A DNA stretch of 64,000 bases from Moraxellaceae bacterium (GTDB lineage Bacteria; Pseudomonadota; Gammaproteobacteria; Pseudomonadales; Moraxellaceae). Of this stretch, positions 36,188 through 44,885 are shown in pieces. Location: assembly GCA_024234595.1 (NCBI GenBank), contig JACKNZ010000017.1, forward strand, positions 35,982-99,981. The letters are read 5' to 3'. Every line of letters starts with the position of its first letter. The first letter of the stretch is position 1. Position numbers and translations under genes: made by a program. The notes under the pieces are model-generated. The model saw only the letters and a list, made by a program, of their open reading frames with translations, did not search any database and was not told the DNA's origin.

Positions 36188-37254
36188 TGAGTATATTAAG
36201 TCGTTATGTTGCCAAAACTGTATTTTGGGCGATGTTAATTGTATTGTTTCTGTTATTAGGTTTGGATCTTGTATTTTCGTTTTTGGCTGAGCTAGAAGAC
36301 TTACATGGCCAATATCAAGCACTGCAAGCAATGTATTATTCCGCGCTTAATTTGCCGTTTCGTTTTGCTGATATTATGCCTGTAGCGGTATTAGTTGGTA
36401 GTATTGTTGGCTTAGGTTTTTTGGCCAACAATGCCGAATTGACTGTCATGCGGGCGGCAGGGCTGAGCGTATGGCGCATTGTTTTTTGGGCAATGCAACC
36501 TGCATTCGTGTTAATTATTGTGGGTTTATTGGTGTCGGAGTATGTATTGCCCATGGCACAAATTAAGGCCGAAACTTACAAAGCTCAAGCACTGCAAAAA
36601 CATATTCCAACGGGCGAATTATGGGGCTATTGGCAAAAACAAGATGATACTTTTGTGCAAATGCACAATGTCAGTCCTGACGGCGTGTTAAATGGAGTAA
36701 CGTTTTATCAGTTCTCGCCACAAGGTGAGCTACTCCAAAAGCAAACGGCACAACAAGGACGCTACCAAGCACAGGGAGACTGGCAACTTAACGAGATAGC
36801 ACTGTATCAATTTCAGACGCAGGGAACAGTCACCGTCACTCATCAGCCGAGCCTTCGTTGGCAAACAAGCCTCAATCCTGAGTTTCTTAAATTGGTCACC
36901 GCCTCGCCCGAAAATCTTGCGCCTAGTCGCTTGTATGCCTACGCTCATTATATTCAGCAACAAGGTTTAGTGGCTGCACCCTATTTTTTAGAATTTTGGA
37001 AAAAAATACTAGCTCCGATTGCAACCTTGTCAATGGTTTTGGTGGCTTGTTCGTTTATTTTTGGCCCTTTACGCTCAGTGACTATGGGATTACGAATTAT
37101 CACAGGCATCTTAGTCGGTTTAGGTTTTCGCTATTTGCAAGACTTTTTAGGGTATGCTAGTTTGGTGTATGATTTTTCTTCGTTTTTGGCGGCAATACTC
37201 CCCATAGGTGTCAGTCTATTGGGAGGGGCGTGGGCATTACAACGGGTTAAGTAA
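36184..37254 (+). CDS. lptG: LPS export ABC transporter permease LptG
   Basis: A 356-residue partner of LptF with the same six-helix plus periplasmic-domain layout. Features are ILSRYVAKTVFWAMLIVLFL at the N-terminus and FGPLRSVTMGLRIITGILVG near the end, the conserved coupling and last-helix region. An open frame extends upstream to 36154, but AAGGA at 36169-36173 and the ATGA overlap fix the start at 36184. No terminator is apparent after it. Confidence 0.92.
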   Translation: MMSILSRYVAKTVFWAMLIVLFLLLGLDLVFSFLAELEDLHGQYQALQAMYYSALNLPFRFADIMPVAVLVGSIVGLGFLANNAELTVMRAAGLSVWRIVFWAMQPAFVLIIVGLLVSEYVLPMAQIKAETYKAQALQKHIPTGELWGYWQKQDDTFVQMHNVSPDGVLNGVTFYQFSPQGELLQKQTAQQGRYQAQGDWQLNEIALYQFQTQGTVTVTHQPSLRWQTSLNPEFLKLVTASPENLAPSRLYAYAHYIQQQGLVAAPYFLEFWKKILAPIATLSMVLVACSFIFGPLRSVTMGLRIITGILVGLGFRYLQDFLGYASLVYDFSSFLAAILPIGVSLLGGAWALQRVK

Positions 37255-37462
37255 TCGTAAAATATATGACACTAAACACGCTTTTATCGCAACAAAAGGT
37301 TGACAGTCATGTGTTTTTGCAAGATGTTATAGTCACATCTTAAAAGTATCAGTGTTTGTACTTCAGACATGATTAAACATATAAAAATTGGGCAATCCCT
37401 AACTGAAACACTAAAATATAGCTAGGGATACATTAAAAATAACCTAAAAAGAGACTGCCATT

Positions 37463-38185
37463 TTGTTGACTTGGACTTCTGCCGAAGCCACTGATGTTGG
37501 CGCAAAACGCAAAATAAACGAAGATAATATGCTATCTCGACCCGATATAGGTTTATGGGTGGTTGCAGATGGTATGGGGGGGCATGCAGCAGGTGATGTC
37601 GCTAGTCAAGAGCTAGTAAAAGCCATGACTCAGCTCAAGGCTTCACCCGATTTGGCTGATTTTGTTGATGCTATCGAAGACAAATTGTTAGCGGTAAATT
37701 ATCAGTTACGCAAGCATGGTCAAGAGGCATTGGGAGGACGTACTTTAGGAACAACGGTCGTCAGTCTCTTTTTGCTTGATACGATGGGCGCTTGTGTGTG
37801 GGCTGGTGATTCTCGTGCTTATTTGTACCGAGATGGTGAGTTGACGCGTATTTCTCATGACCATTCTGCGGTGCAAGAAATGATAGATGCAGGCATGATT
37901 ACCCATGAGCAAGCGGCATATCATCCCCATCGTAATGTCATTACCCGTGCAGTAGGAGGCTCAGAAAGCTTATATCCTGATGTGCGCGTTTTTACGGTAA
38001 AAGCGGGCGATTGGTATATACTATGTAGTGATGGCTTTTATAATGAACTCAATGAAGATGTTATCGCAGCGCACTTGGTGCAAAAGACTCCTCAAGAGTC
38101 TGTTGCGATTTTGATGGAAAAAGCACTTGCCAATGGTGCATTAGATAACGTTACGCTCATTATTATAAAAGTAGAGGAGCAATAA
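37463..38185 (+). CDS. PP2C-family serine/threonine phosphatase
   Basis: A 240-residue stand-alone PP2C catalytic domain. It has the metal-binding and core motifs in order: GAKRKINEDNM, VVADGMGGHAAGD, GTTVVSLFL, WAGDSRAYLYRDG, LCSDGFYNELNED and DNVTLIIIK. It is therefore predicted active on phosphoserine or phosphothreonine. No ATG is available; the start is TTG 37463 or 37466, preceded by AAAGAG. A small anchored protein gene starts 1 base after its stop. No Hanks-type kinase lies nearby, so its target is unknown. Confidence 0.87.
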   Translation: MLTWTSAEATDVGAKRKINEDNMLSRPDIGLWVVADGMGGHAAGDVASQELVKAMTQLKASPDLADFVDAIEDKLLAVNYQLRKHGQEALGGRTLGTTVVSLFLLDTMGACVWAGDSRAYLYRDGELTRISHDHSAVQEMIDAGMITHEQAAYHPHRNVITRAVGGSESLYPDVRVFTVKAGDWYILCSDGFYNELNEDVIAAHLVQKTPQESVAILMEKALANGALDNVTLIIIKVEEQ

Positions 38186-38186
38186 C

Positions 38187-38543
38187 ATGAAAAAAGATTA
38201 TCCTGAAGCAAATGCACGTTTAGCCGAAGTGGCAAAGAGCTGGGCAGAGGGAGAAATCAGCCACGATGTTTGGCGTAAAGAACGCCGTAATGTGTTAAGT
38301 GCTATTTGGGCCAAAAAAAGTGACTGGGAAAGTAGCCAAAATCGCACGCTACCCCTTAAAAAGAAAGCATCTTCCAACACCTTAACTATGCCAAAGGTTG
38401 ATGTTCCGCCGCAGTTAGCGGGTGCTCAGTTAGCTATGTACGAAGCAGATGACACTGAGGTCTCACAAGAAGACGTGTTATTTTTAGCGATGTTGTTATT
38501 GTCAATGTTGTTTACTGCAGTATTTTTACTATATTGGATTTAG
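38187..38543 (+). CDS. small C-terminally anchored protein, PP2C partner candidate
   Basis: A 118-residue protein. Residues 1-60 are charged and helical (ARLAEVAKSWAEGEISHDVW). A basic and Ser/Thr stretch with LKKKASSNTLTMPK follows. A single hydrophobic helix closes the chain (VLFLAMLLLSMLFTAVFLLY). GAGGAG precedes ATG 38187 and the PP2C stop lies 1 base upstream, so the two are translationally linked. The Ser/Thr-rich basic segment could be a phosphorylation site; that is speculation. Confidence 0.6.
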   Translation: MKKDYPEANARLAEVAKSWAEGEISHDVWRKERRNVLSAIWAKKSDWESSQNRTLPLKKKASSNTLTMPKVDVPPQLAGAQLAMYEADDTEVSQEDVLFLAMLLLSMLFTAVFLLYWI

Positions 38544-38572
38544 TATTTGGCTCTTTTTGAGTTGCTAAGTTC

Positions 38573-38671
38573 AGGACTTACGCATTTCACCGAAATTAGC
38601 GCGTTTTGTGAGTATAAAACCGTTAAGAACGGTTGAAGTGTGAACAAATAAACGATAACCGCGTAAGTCTT
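38573..38671 (+). repeat. family-A palindromic element, 99-bp class (copy A5)
   Basis: Left end AGGACTTACGC; right end GCGTAAGTCTT, one mismatch to consensus. The core hairpin is AACCGT-TAAGA-ACGGTT. It lies 30 bases after the PP2C operon. Confidence 0.87.
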
Positions 38672-38821
38672 AAGTTGTCTAAAAGCATCATTTTGTGCTC
38701 ATAACTGTGAACTACAGCACATTATCTGCCCGAGTGTTTGACAATTCTGGTACTTTCGTTTTAGTTAGATGTTCTATGCTTGTAGTATATCTTTAATGCA
38801 AAAGTATTTGTGGAATCTGTC

Positions 38822-39811
38822 ATGAGTCAATATCAACCCTTAGTCAAACTAAGACAACCCAATAATACTTTTCAAAAAGGTAATAAGTTGGTACGACGTT
38901 TGATTGGGGGCAGACAATCGCTACTGCGCGATTTACGCCTCGTGCTGACGCACTCGGTTGAGTTGCCTTGGATTGTTTTTCCTTTACAGCCCGAAAAAGA
39001 CACCCATGCTGAGTTATTACCGACCAGTTATCCAAGTTATGTCGATTATTTGTCGGTAGTCGTGCAAATGATTATTCCTACCGAGCGCAAATCGGTCTCT
39101 TATGGCACGTTGGCAGTATTGCCGACCGATTATGTGTGGCCACAAGAAAAACGCCAAAGCAAATGGTTTTTTATCAATGGTATTTGTACCAGCCCAGCCA
39201 TGGCATTATTAGAGGCACGAGAAGTTGCAGCTGCTTTTCAACGCCCTATTCATTTAATTCATACGCCAACCGCAGGGGTGGTGCGTGATTTATGGAATGC
39301 CATTACCGCGCGTAGTTTGCGTAAAGACGGCTATTTGTCGCGTCCTGCTTTTAATATTGTTAAAAATGCGTTGTTAAGTCACGAAAAAGTGGTGTTAACC
39401 ACCTATTCTCAAGGTACGATAGTTGCTAGTTATATTGTCCGCAAAGTTTTAAAAGACCCTGTATTGCGTCAGCACGCTCACAAATTAGAAGTGTATTGTA
39501 TTGGTGGTGCAGCAGACAGCTTACATATTGACCATGCCTTAAGTGCTAAACATGGCCATAGCGTACCTTATGTTGAACATTTTGCTAATGGCAAAGATTT
39601 TTTTGCTAGGGTAGGGGTATTAGCACATTACCATGACACATCAGGTGCAATTTTTGTTATTCCTGACAAAAAAGGCCATATGCTTAATAGCCACTACATC
39701 AAAGGCATTAGCCGTGGTGATTACTGCGACCAACGCTCACGTTTGTTTAAATATGCCAACGGTGGCGAGGCTGGTGCGCACGACTATATCCCCCCTGACA
39801 GACGGCGTTAA
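38822..39811 (+). CDS. unrecognised protein with serine-hydrolase-like elbow
   Basis: A 329-residue protein without signal peptide. KWFFINGICTS (about 115) followed by PIHLIHTPTAG and TTYSQGTIVAS (about 200) resemble the oxyanion loop and nucleophile elbow of alpha/beta hydrolases, with Ser in YSQGT. A late HMLNSHYIKG could supply His. I would call it hydrolase-like, not a known enzyme. ATG 38822 with GGA upstream is preferred to GTG 38810. Its stop is 8 bases before family-A element A6. Confidence 0.5.
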   Translation: MSQYQPLVKLRQPNNTFQKGNKLVRRLIGGRQSLLRDLRLVLTHSVELPWIVFPLQPEKDTHAELLPTSYPSYVDYLSVVVQMIIPTERKSVSYGTLAVLPTDYVWPQEKRQSKWFFINGICTSPAMALLEAREVAAAFQRPIHLIHTPTAGVVRDLWNAITARSLRKDGYLSRPAFNIVKNALLSHEKVVLTTYSQGTIVASYIVRKVLKDPVLRQHAHKLEVYCIGGAADSLHIDHALSAKHGHSVPYVEHFANGKDFFARVGVLAHYHDTSGAIFVIPDKKGHMLNSHYIKGISRGDYCDQRSRLFKYANGGEAGAHDYIPPDRRR

Positions 39812-39819
39812 TCATTAAT

Positions 39820-39918
39820 AGGACGTACGCGGTTATCGCTTATTTGTTCACTAAACAATCGTTTTTAACGATTTTATACTCACAAAACCCGCTAATTTTG
39901 GCAAAATGCGTAAGTCCT
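39820..39918 (-). repeat. family-A palindromic element, 99-bp class (copy A6)
   Basis: Opposite orientation to A3-A5. Ends AGGACGTACGC and GCGTAAGTCCT, one mismatch. The core hairpin is AATCGT-TTTTA-ACGATT, where the G-C pair of other copies is replaced by A-T on both arms. It fills the space between two convergent genes and ends 2 bases before the ispB stop codon. Confidence 0.87.
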
Positions 39919-39920
39919 GA

Positions 39921-40883
39921 TTAAGCCGTCCGTTTAAGCGCAAGCTCAGCTAATCCAATCAAGGCATTCTTATAAATAGAATCAGGCACCGTGTCTAAGG
40001 CGGCAATCGCTTGTTGCGACTCTTCCTGCGCGCGTAGCATGCAATAATCTAATGCCCCCACGTTTTTGACAATCGCTAAAATCTCATCTAAATGGGTTAA
40101 ACCACCCGTTTTAATCGCTTCTTTAATGAGTTGTGCTTGGTCAGGTGTGGCGGCTTTAATCGCTTGAATCAAAGGTAGTGTCGGTTTACCTTCGGCTAAA
40201 TCATCGCCAATGTTTTTACCCATTTCTTCTGATGAACTGGTGTAATCCATAATGTCATCAATAATCTGAAAAGCCGCGCCAAAATGAATGGCATAGTTTT
40301 TCATCGCCTCTCGATAAATGGGGTTGCCTAATTCCGCGCCTGTTTCGGTCGCTGCCACAAACAGTTGCGCGGTTTTGCCATAAATTACATCCATATAACG
40401 TTGTTCGGTGGTGTCGGGGTCTTTTTGGTTAATTAACTGCAACACTTCGCCTTCGGCAATAATACAGGTGCTGTCTGACATAATCTCGGCAATCGCCTGA
40501 CTCTTAAGACTAACAATTAACTGAAAGGCACGAGAGATTAAAAAGTCGCCCACTAACACGGCAGTAGCATTATTCCATGCCGAATTTACCGTAGCCCGAC
40601 CACGGCGCAAATCAGACTCATCTACCACATCATCATGTATCAGTGTTGCGGTATGTAGCATTTCTATAATAGCGGCTGCCAAAATATGTTGCGTGCCTTG
40701 ATAACCTGTAGCACGTGCCGATAACAAACATACTAAAGGCCGCAAGCGTTTACCACCGCCTTCGACTAGGTATTGACCAACTTGCATAATGAGGGGGACG
40801 CGCGAGTCGAGGTGATTCATAATAAAGTGGTCAACAGCAGCAAAGTCTTCCGCGACGACTGCCAAAATTTCTTTAAAGTTCAT
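39921..40883 (-). CDS. ispB: polyprenyl (octaprenyl) diphosphate synthase
   Basis: A 320-residue trans-prenyltransferase making the side chain of ubiquinone. The first aspartate-rich motif is LIHDDVVDESD and the second QIIDDIMDYTSS, with GGGKRLRPLVCLLSA upstream. It lies divergent from rplU-rpmA, the arrangement found widely in gammaproteobacteria, which supports ispB rather than ispA. Chain length (C40 versus C45) cannot be read with certainty. Confidence 0.92.
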   Translation of the reverse strand: MNFKEILAVVAEDFAAVDHFIMNHLDSRVPLIMQVGQYLVEGGGKRLRPLVCLLSARATGYQGTQHILAAAIIEMLHTATLIHDDVVDESDLRRGRATVNSAWNNATAVLVGDFLISRAFQLIVSLKSQAIAEIMSDSTCIIAEGEVLQLINQKDPDTTEQRYMDVIYGKTAQLFVAATETGAELGNPIYREAMKNYAIHFGAAFQIIDDIMDYTSSSEEMGKNIGDDLAEGKPTLPLIQAIKAATPDQAQLIKEAIKTGGLTHLDEILAIVKNVGALDYCMLRAQEESQQAIAALDTVPDSIYKNALIGLAELALKRTA

Positions 40884-41005
40884 GCCAGTTATCCAATGGT
40901 TCTAAAATGCGCTAATGCTAACAGTCACCAATCTTCCGTGCCACTCTTAAACAGCAAACTTTGTGCTTAAAAAAGCTATTTTTTATTAACTGTGCAAATA
41001 GAGAC

Positions 41006-41034
41006 TTGCACTTGTGCGGCATTTTGCATACAAT
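41006..41034 (+). promoter_or_regulatory. sigma-70 promoter of rplU-rpmA
   Basis: TTGCAC (41006-41011) and TACAAT (41029-41034) are separated by 17 bases. The start of transcription would be near 41041, about 65 bases before the rplU ATG. Confidence 0.7.
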
Positions 41035-41106
41035 CGCGCACCTTGCGAATTATTACTGTGCTGTGGACTTAATAGAGAGTGCCACAGGCTTACGGAGTCA
41101 GCGACT

Positions 41107-41418
41107 ATGTACGCGGTTATCAAGAGTGGCGGCAAACAACATCGTGTTGTTGAAGGCGAAAAACTCAAAGTAGAGCTGCTCAATGCAGAAATTGGCCAAA
41201 ATGTAACTATCGAAGATGTATTGATGGTTGTAAATGGCGAAAATATACAAATTGGTACTCCAGTAGTTACTGGAGCAAAAGTAACAGCAGAAGTGCTCGG
41301 TCATGGCCGTCATGATAAAGTGCGTATTGTCAAAATGCGTCGCCGTAAGCACTATCGTAAGCAACAAGGTCACCGTCAATGGTTCACCGAGTTGAAGATT
41401 ACTGCTATTAGTGCTTAA
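41107..41418 (+). CDS. rplU: 50S ribosomal protein L21
   Basis: A 103-residue L21. It starts with MYAVIKSGGKQHRV and ends in the basic RRRKHYRKQQGHRQ region that binds 23S rRNA. An upstream in-frame extension exists, but ACGGAG and the family N-terminus fix ATG 41107. It is followed by rpmA 15 bases later. Confidence 0.97.
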   Translation: MYAVIKSGGKQHRVVEGEKLKVELLNAEIGQNVTIEDVLMVVNGENIQIGTPVVTGAKVTAEVLGHGRHDKVRIVKMRRRKHYRKQQGHRQWFTELKITAISA

Positions 41419-41433
41419 TGGGGAGTATTTGTC

Positions 41434-41694
41434 ATGGCACATAAAAAGGCGGGTGGTTCTACTCGTAACGGCCGCGACTCACAGGCCAAGCGTTTGGGTG
41501 TAAAAGTGTACGGTAGCCAACAAATTACTGCTGGCAACATTATCGTGCGTCAACGTGGTACGCAATTCTGGCCTGGTGAAAATGTAGGTATGGGACGTGA
41601 CCATACTTTGTTTGCCAAAGCTGATGGTATCTTAAAGTTTGTGACTAAAGGTCCTTTCAATCGTCAATATGCGATTGTTGAAGTAGCGGCCTAA
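41434..41694 (+). CDS. rpmA: 50S ribosomal protein L27
   Basis: An 86-residue L27 with the standard N-terminus MAHKKAGGSTRNGRDSQAKR and GENVGMGRDHTLFA. It lies near the peptidyl-transferase centre in the ribosome. GGGAG upstream supports the start. A terminator hairpin follows at 41710, before obgE. Confidence 0.97.
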   Translation: MAHKKAGGSTRNGRDSQAKRLGVKVYGSQQITAGNIIVRQRGTQFWPGENVGMGRDHTLFAKADGILKFVTKGPFNRQYAIVEVAA

Positions 41695-41709
41695 GGTTTG
41701 CATGCTAAA

Positions 41710-41736
41710 AAAGCCCCGTTTATCGGGGTTTTTTTG
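41710..41736 (+). terminator. rho-independent terminator after rpmA
   Basis: A-rich sequence then CCCCG (41714-41718) paired with CGGGG (41724-41728), followed by a T7 run. It partly insulates obgE from the ribosomal-protein transcript. Confidence 0.85.
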
Positions 41737-41761
41737 TTTTATTTTTTGGTGGGCGAAAGTT

Positions 41762-42970
41762 ATGCGTTTTGTTGATGAAGCTATTATTCAAGTAGAAGCG
41801 GGTAGTGGCGGTAATGGTTGCGCCAGCTTTCGCCGAGAAAAATTTATCCCTTTTGGTGGGCCTGATGGTGGTGATGGTGGTCGAGGCGGTAGCGTCTTTA
41901 TTGAGGCCGCACCCGATGCCAATACCCTCGTTGACTATCGTTATACCCGTAAATTTAAAGCAGAACGAGGACAAGGTGGTCGTGGTGCTAACTGTAGCGG
42001 CAAAAGCGGCGCAGATGTAGTGCTAAAAGTGCCTGTAGGTACCACCATCGTTGATGAAGATACCAACGAAGTCTTGGGTGATTTAGTAGAGCCGTTTCAG
42101 CGATTGTTAGTGGCCAAAGGTGGGCAGGGTGGTTTGGGTAATATTCATTTCAAAAGTTCTACCAATCGCTCGCCACAAAAAGCAACCTCGGGCTTTGCAG
42201 GCGAAGTGCGTCAATTACGCCTCGAATTAAAAGTCCTTGCCGATGTTGGTTTGTTAGGTTTACCTAATGCAGGTAAGTCCACGTTTATTAGAGCTGTCTC
42301 TGCGGCTAAGCCTAAAGTCGCCGATTATCCGTTTACTACCTTAGTCCCCAATTTAGGGGTGGTTGATGTTGACCGTCATCGCTCATTTGTGATGGCTGAT
42401 ATTCCGGGGTTAATAGAAGGTGCATCAAGCGGTGCAGGTCTAGGTATTCGTTTTTTAAAGCATTTGGCGCGCACTCGATTCTTGTTACACTTGGTTGATA
42501 TTGCCCCAATGGACGGTACTGACCCTGTAGAAAGCGTGCAAGCGATTGCCTTAGAATTACAAAAATTTTCGCCAGCATTGGCGGCATTGCCCCGTTGGTT
42601 AGTGATAAACAAAACTGATTTGTTATTGCCCGAAGAAGCCGAAGCAGTAGCGCAGGATATTATTAGCCGTCTTAACTGGCAAGCACCCGTCTTTAAAAGC
42701 TCAGGGCTAACACGCGAAGGCGCGATGCAAGTGTGTTATAAACTGATGGAAGCGATTGAAGAACAACGTCAGCTCGAAGTCGAAAATCCTGAATTTGCCG
42801 AAGCAGAAGCTGAAAAACGCCGCTTACTCGAAGCCGAAACCCGTCAAAATATCCAAAATTTACGCGCCCAACAACGTGCCAATTATTTAGCGCGCAAAGA
42901 AGCAGGTTTTGATGATGAAGAATGGGATGATGAAGATGATGGCGAAATGGAAGTTATTTATCAACGCTAA
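41762..42970 (+). CDS. obgE: Obg-family GTPase (ribosome assembly)
   Basis: A 402-residue Obg/CgtA GTPase. The N-terminal Gly-rich Obg fold (GSGGNGCASFRREKFIPFGG, then DGGDGGRGG) is followed by the G domain with GLPNAGKST and VINKTD, and an acidic C-terminal tail (DDEEWDDEDD). It acts in 50S subunit maturation and stress responses. The frame extends to 41702, but that part covers the rpmA terminator; ATG 41762 (MRFVDEAI) is the family start. Confidence 0.95.
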   Translation: MRFVDEAIIQVEAGSGGNGCASFRREKFIPFGGPDGGDGGRGGSVFIEAAPDANTLVDYRYTRKFKAERGQGGRGANCSGKSGADVVLKVPVGTTIVDEDTNEVLGDLVEPFQRLLVAKGGQGGLGNIHFKSSTNRSPQKATSGFAGEVRQLRLELKVLADVGLLGLPNAGKSTFIRAVSAAKPKVADYPFTTLVPNLGVVDVDRHRSFVMADIPGLIEGASSGAGLGIRFLKHLARTRFLLHLVDIAPMDGTDPVESVQAIALELQKFSPALAALPRWLVINKTDLLLPEEAEAVAQDIISRLNWQAPVFKSSGLTREGAMQVCYKLMEAIEEQRQLEVENPEFAEAEAEKRRLLEAETRQNIQNLRAQQRANYLARKEAGFDDEEWDDEDDGEMEVIYQR

Positions 42971-42984
42971 TTAAACCTTGGTAG

Positions 42985-43008
42985 CCCGTGTGATAACACG
43001 GGTTTTTT
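42985..43008 (+). terminator. obgE terminator formed by a half family-C repeat
   Basis: CCCGTGT (42985-42991) pairs with ACACGGG (42996-43002), followed by T6. The 5' context GTAGCCCGTGTGA is the left half of the family-C repeats at 19436 and 48878. Confidence 0.85.
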
Positions 43009-43029
43009 ATGAGAGTTGGTGAATCAGCC

Positions 43030-44157
43030 ATGACTATAAATAATCGTTATAAATTACAACAAGCTAAACGCTGGGTAGTCAAAATTGGCTCGGCGTTATT
43101 AACTGCCAATGGCCAAGGCTTAGACCAAGCAGCCATGCGATCATGGGTGGCGCAAATGGTGGGCTTGACTCAGCAGGGCATTGAGCTTGTGTTAGTATCT
43201 TCGGGGGCGGTTGCCGAAGGCATGGTGCGTATGGGGATTGCCAAACGTCCTGACTCTGTGCATGACTTACAAGCCTGTGCGGCTATTGGTCAAATGGGTT
43301 TGGTGCAAGCCTACGAAACGCATTTTAGAGAGCATGGTTGCAAAACGGCACAAATTCTACTGACTCATGACGACTTGTCAGACCGTAAGCGTTATCTTAA
43401 TGCGCGCTCTACCTTGACTACGCTCATTGATTGGCGAGTGATTCCTGTTATCAATGAAAATGATACTGTTGTCACTGATGAAATTCGTTTTGGTGATAAT
43501 GATACCCTTGCCGCTTTGGTTGCTAATTTGGTCGAAGCCGATGTGCTGATTATTTTGACTGACCAGCAAGGTATGTTTGACCGCGACCCGCGTCACAATC
43601 CTGATGCGGTGTTATTGCCCGAAGTACGTGCCATGGACGAGAGCTTGTTTGCGATGGCCAGTGGTGGCGGTGCATTGGGACGGGGTGGCATGATTACCAA
43701 AGTGCGAGCCGCTCGCTTTGCGGCGCGTTCTGGTTGCGCGACCGTGATTGCCAGTGGTAGTAGCCCCAATGTTCTACAAAAATTATCGCAAGGAGAGCTT
43801 TTGGGAACCTTATTATTGCCCGATGCCGACCGATTTACGGCGCGTAAACAATGGCTGGCAGGGCATTTGCAGGTGGCAGGTCGTGTGGTGCTTGATGAGG
43901 GGGCAATAAAAGCTATCACTCAGCAAGGTCGCAGTTTGTTGCCTGTTGGCGTAAAAGCGGTTGAGGGTAAGTTTGGCCGTGGTGATGTTGTTGCTTGTAT
44001 TGATGCAACAGGAAAACAGTTCGCGGTCGGGTTGACTAATTATAGTGCTGACGATATACGTCAAATTCAAGGATTAGCAACAGATAAAATTATGGCTACC
44101 TTAGGGTATATTCACGACAAAGAGCTAATGCATCGCGATAATATGGCACTGACTTAG
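43030..44157 (+). CDS. proB: glutamate 5-kinase
   Basis: A 375-residue enzyme for the first step of proline synthesis. The amino-acid kinase domain has RWVVKIGSALLT, VSSGAVAEGM and NENDTVV. A C-terminal PUA domain (about 280-370) includes VDEGAIKAI-like and KFGRGDVV segments. GGTGA about 8 bases before ATG 43030 supports this start; an earlier ATG at 43009 sits right after the obgE terminator. proA is not adjacent. Confidence 0.94.
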   Translation: MTINNRYKLQQAKRWVVKIGSALLTANGQGLDQAAMRSWVAQMVGLTQQGIELVLVSSGAVAEGMVRMGIAKRPDSVHDLQACAAIGQMGLVQAYETHFREHGCKTAQILLTHDDLSDRKRYLNARSTLTTLIDWRVIPVINENDTVVTDEIRFGDNDTLAALVANLVEADVLIILTDQQGMFDRDPRHNPDAVLLPEVRAMDESLFAMASGGGALGRGGMITKVRAARFAARSGCATVIASGSSPNVLQKLSQGELLGTLLLPDADRFTARKQWLAGHLQVAGRVVLDEGAIKAITQQGRSLLPVGVKAVEGKFGRGDVVACIDATGKQFAVGLTNYSADDIRQIQGLATDKIMATLGYIHDKELMHRDNMALT

Positions 44158-44283
44158 AGGTATAGGTTTTGTTTGCAAACATAAAAACATGGCACGGTTT
44201 ATGCTTAGTATATTTTGTAATTATAGGTGAATCTAGATTGATGCACAAAAGTAGTGCTTGAATGTTAAGATAATGTGTTGGAA

Positions 44284-44360
44284 TGGCGCGCCCAGAGAGA
44301 TTCGAACTCCCGACCCCCAAGTTCGTAGCCTGGTGCTCTATCCAGCTGAGCTATGGGCGC
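44284..44360 (-). tRNA. tRNA-Arg (anticodon ACG)
   Basis: The reverse strand folds as a cloverleaf. Acceptor GCGCCCA pairs with TGGGCGC, the D arm is GCTC...GAGC, the anticodon loop is CTACGAA, the T loop is TTCGAAT, and 3' CCA is encoded. It is 77 nt long. Confidence 0.93.
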
Positions 44361-44428
44361 GTTGAGGCGGCAAATTATATGCCGTTTTTACTTGCTGTCA
44401 ATCATTATTTAAATTATTTAATGATTGA

Positions 44429-44517
44429 TGGCGGTGAGAGAGGGATTCGAACCCTCGATACCCAGAAGGTATGCGTCCTTAGCAGGGACGTGGTTTCAGC
44501 CACTCACCCATCTCACC
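44429..44517 (-). tRNA. tRNA-Ser (anticodon GCT)
   Basis: Reverse-strand cloverleaf of 89 nt with a long variable arm. Acceptor GGTGAGA pairs with TCTCACC, the anticodon stem is CGTCC/GGACG around CTGCTAA, the variable arm is ATACC...GGTAT, and CCA is encoded. It lies 68 bases from tRNA-Arg, probably one transcript. Confidence 0.93.
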
Positions 44518-44885
44518 GCACAGGGCGAACATACTAACAGTTTTCAAAAAAAGTAAAAGTATTTTTTAAAGATTATTGCTGAATAAATGAACGGTTGAGC
44601 TTGGGGGCGTTGTATTCGGATGAAAAGGTAAAAATGTCCGACAATGGTTTGAGCATTGGTGAAGAAATATGCTATAACGGCGGCTGGTTTTTGAATGAAT
44701 CTTGGGTTGAGTGTTGTGGTGTTAGCTTGACTCAACAGCGATTTTATCCAGCTAAAGTAACATATCTAGCGTGACTTAAAGTGAGACCTAGTGCTAAAAT
44801 CGCGAGAGTGAACTAGTTTTCTGTTGTTAATATCTACCTATAAACGGTATTTGATAGTTTGATTCTGCCTATTTGAGGGAAAAAT
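44518..44885. other. 368-base region upstream of the polysaccharide export genes
   Basis: No convincing gene. It should hold the divergent promoters of the tRNA pair and the export operon. One inverted repeat, GTTGAGT (44706-44712) and ACTCAAC (44730-44736), with a 17-base loop, could be regulatory. Confidence 0.5.

Noticed and set aside
44170..44181. TGTTTGCAAACA palindrome after proB
   Set aside because: A 12-bp AT-rich palindrome without a T tract or other context; expected by chance at this scale.
44283..44537. Plus-strand open frame of 84 codons across the tRNA genes
   Set aside because: It reads antisense through tRNA-Arg and tRNA-Ser; the peptides (PERFELPTPKF, GERGIRTLDTQ) are well-known translation artefacts of tRNA genes.
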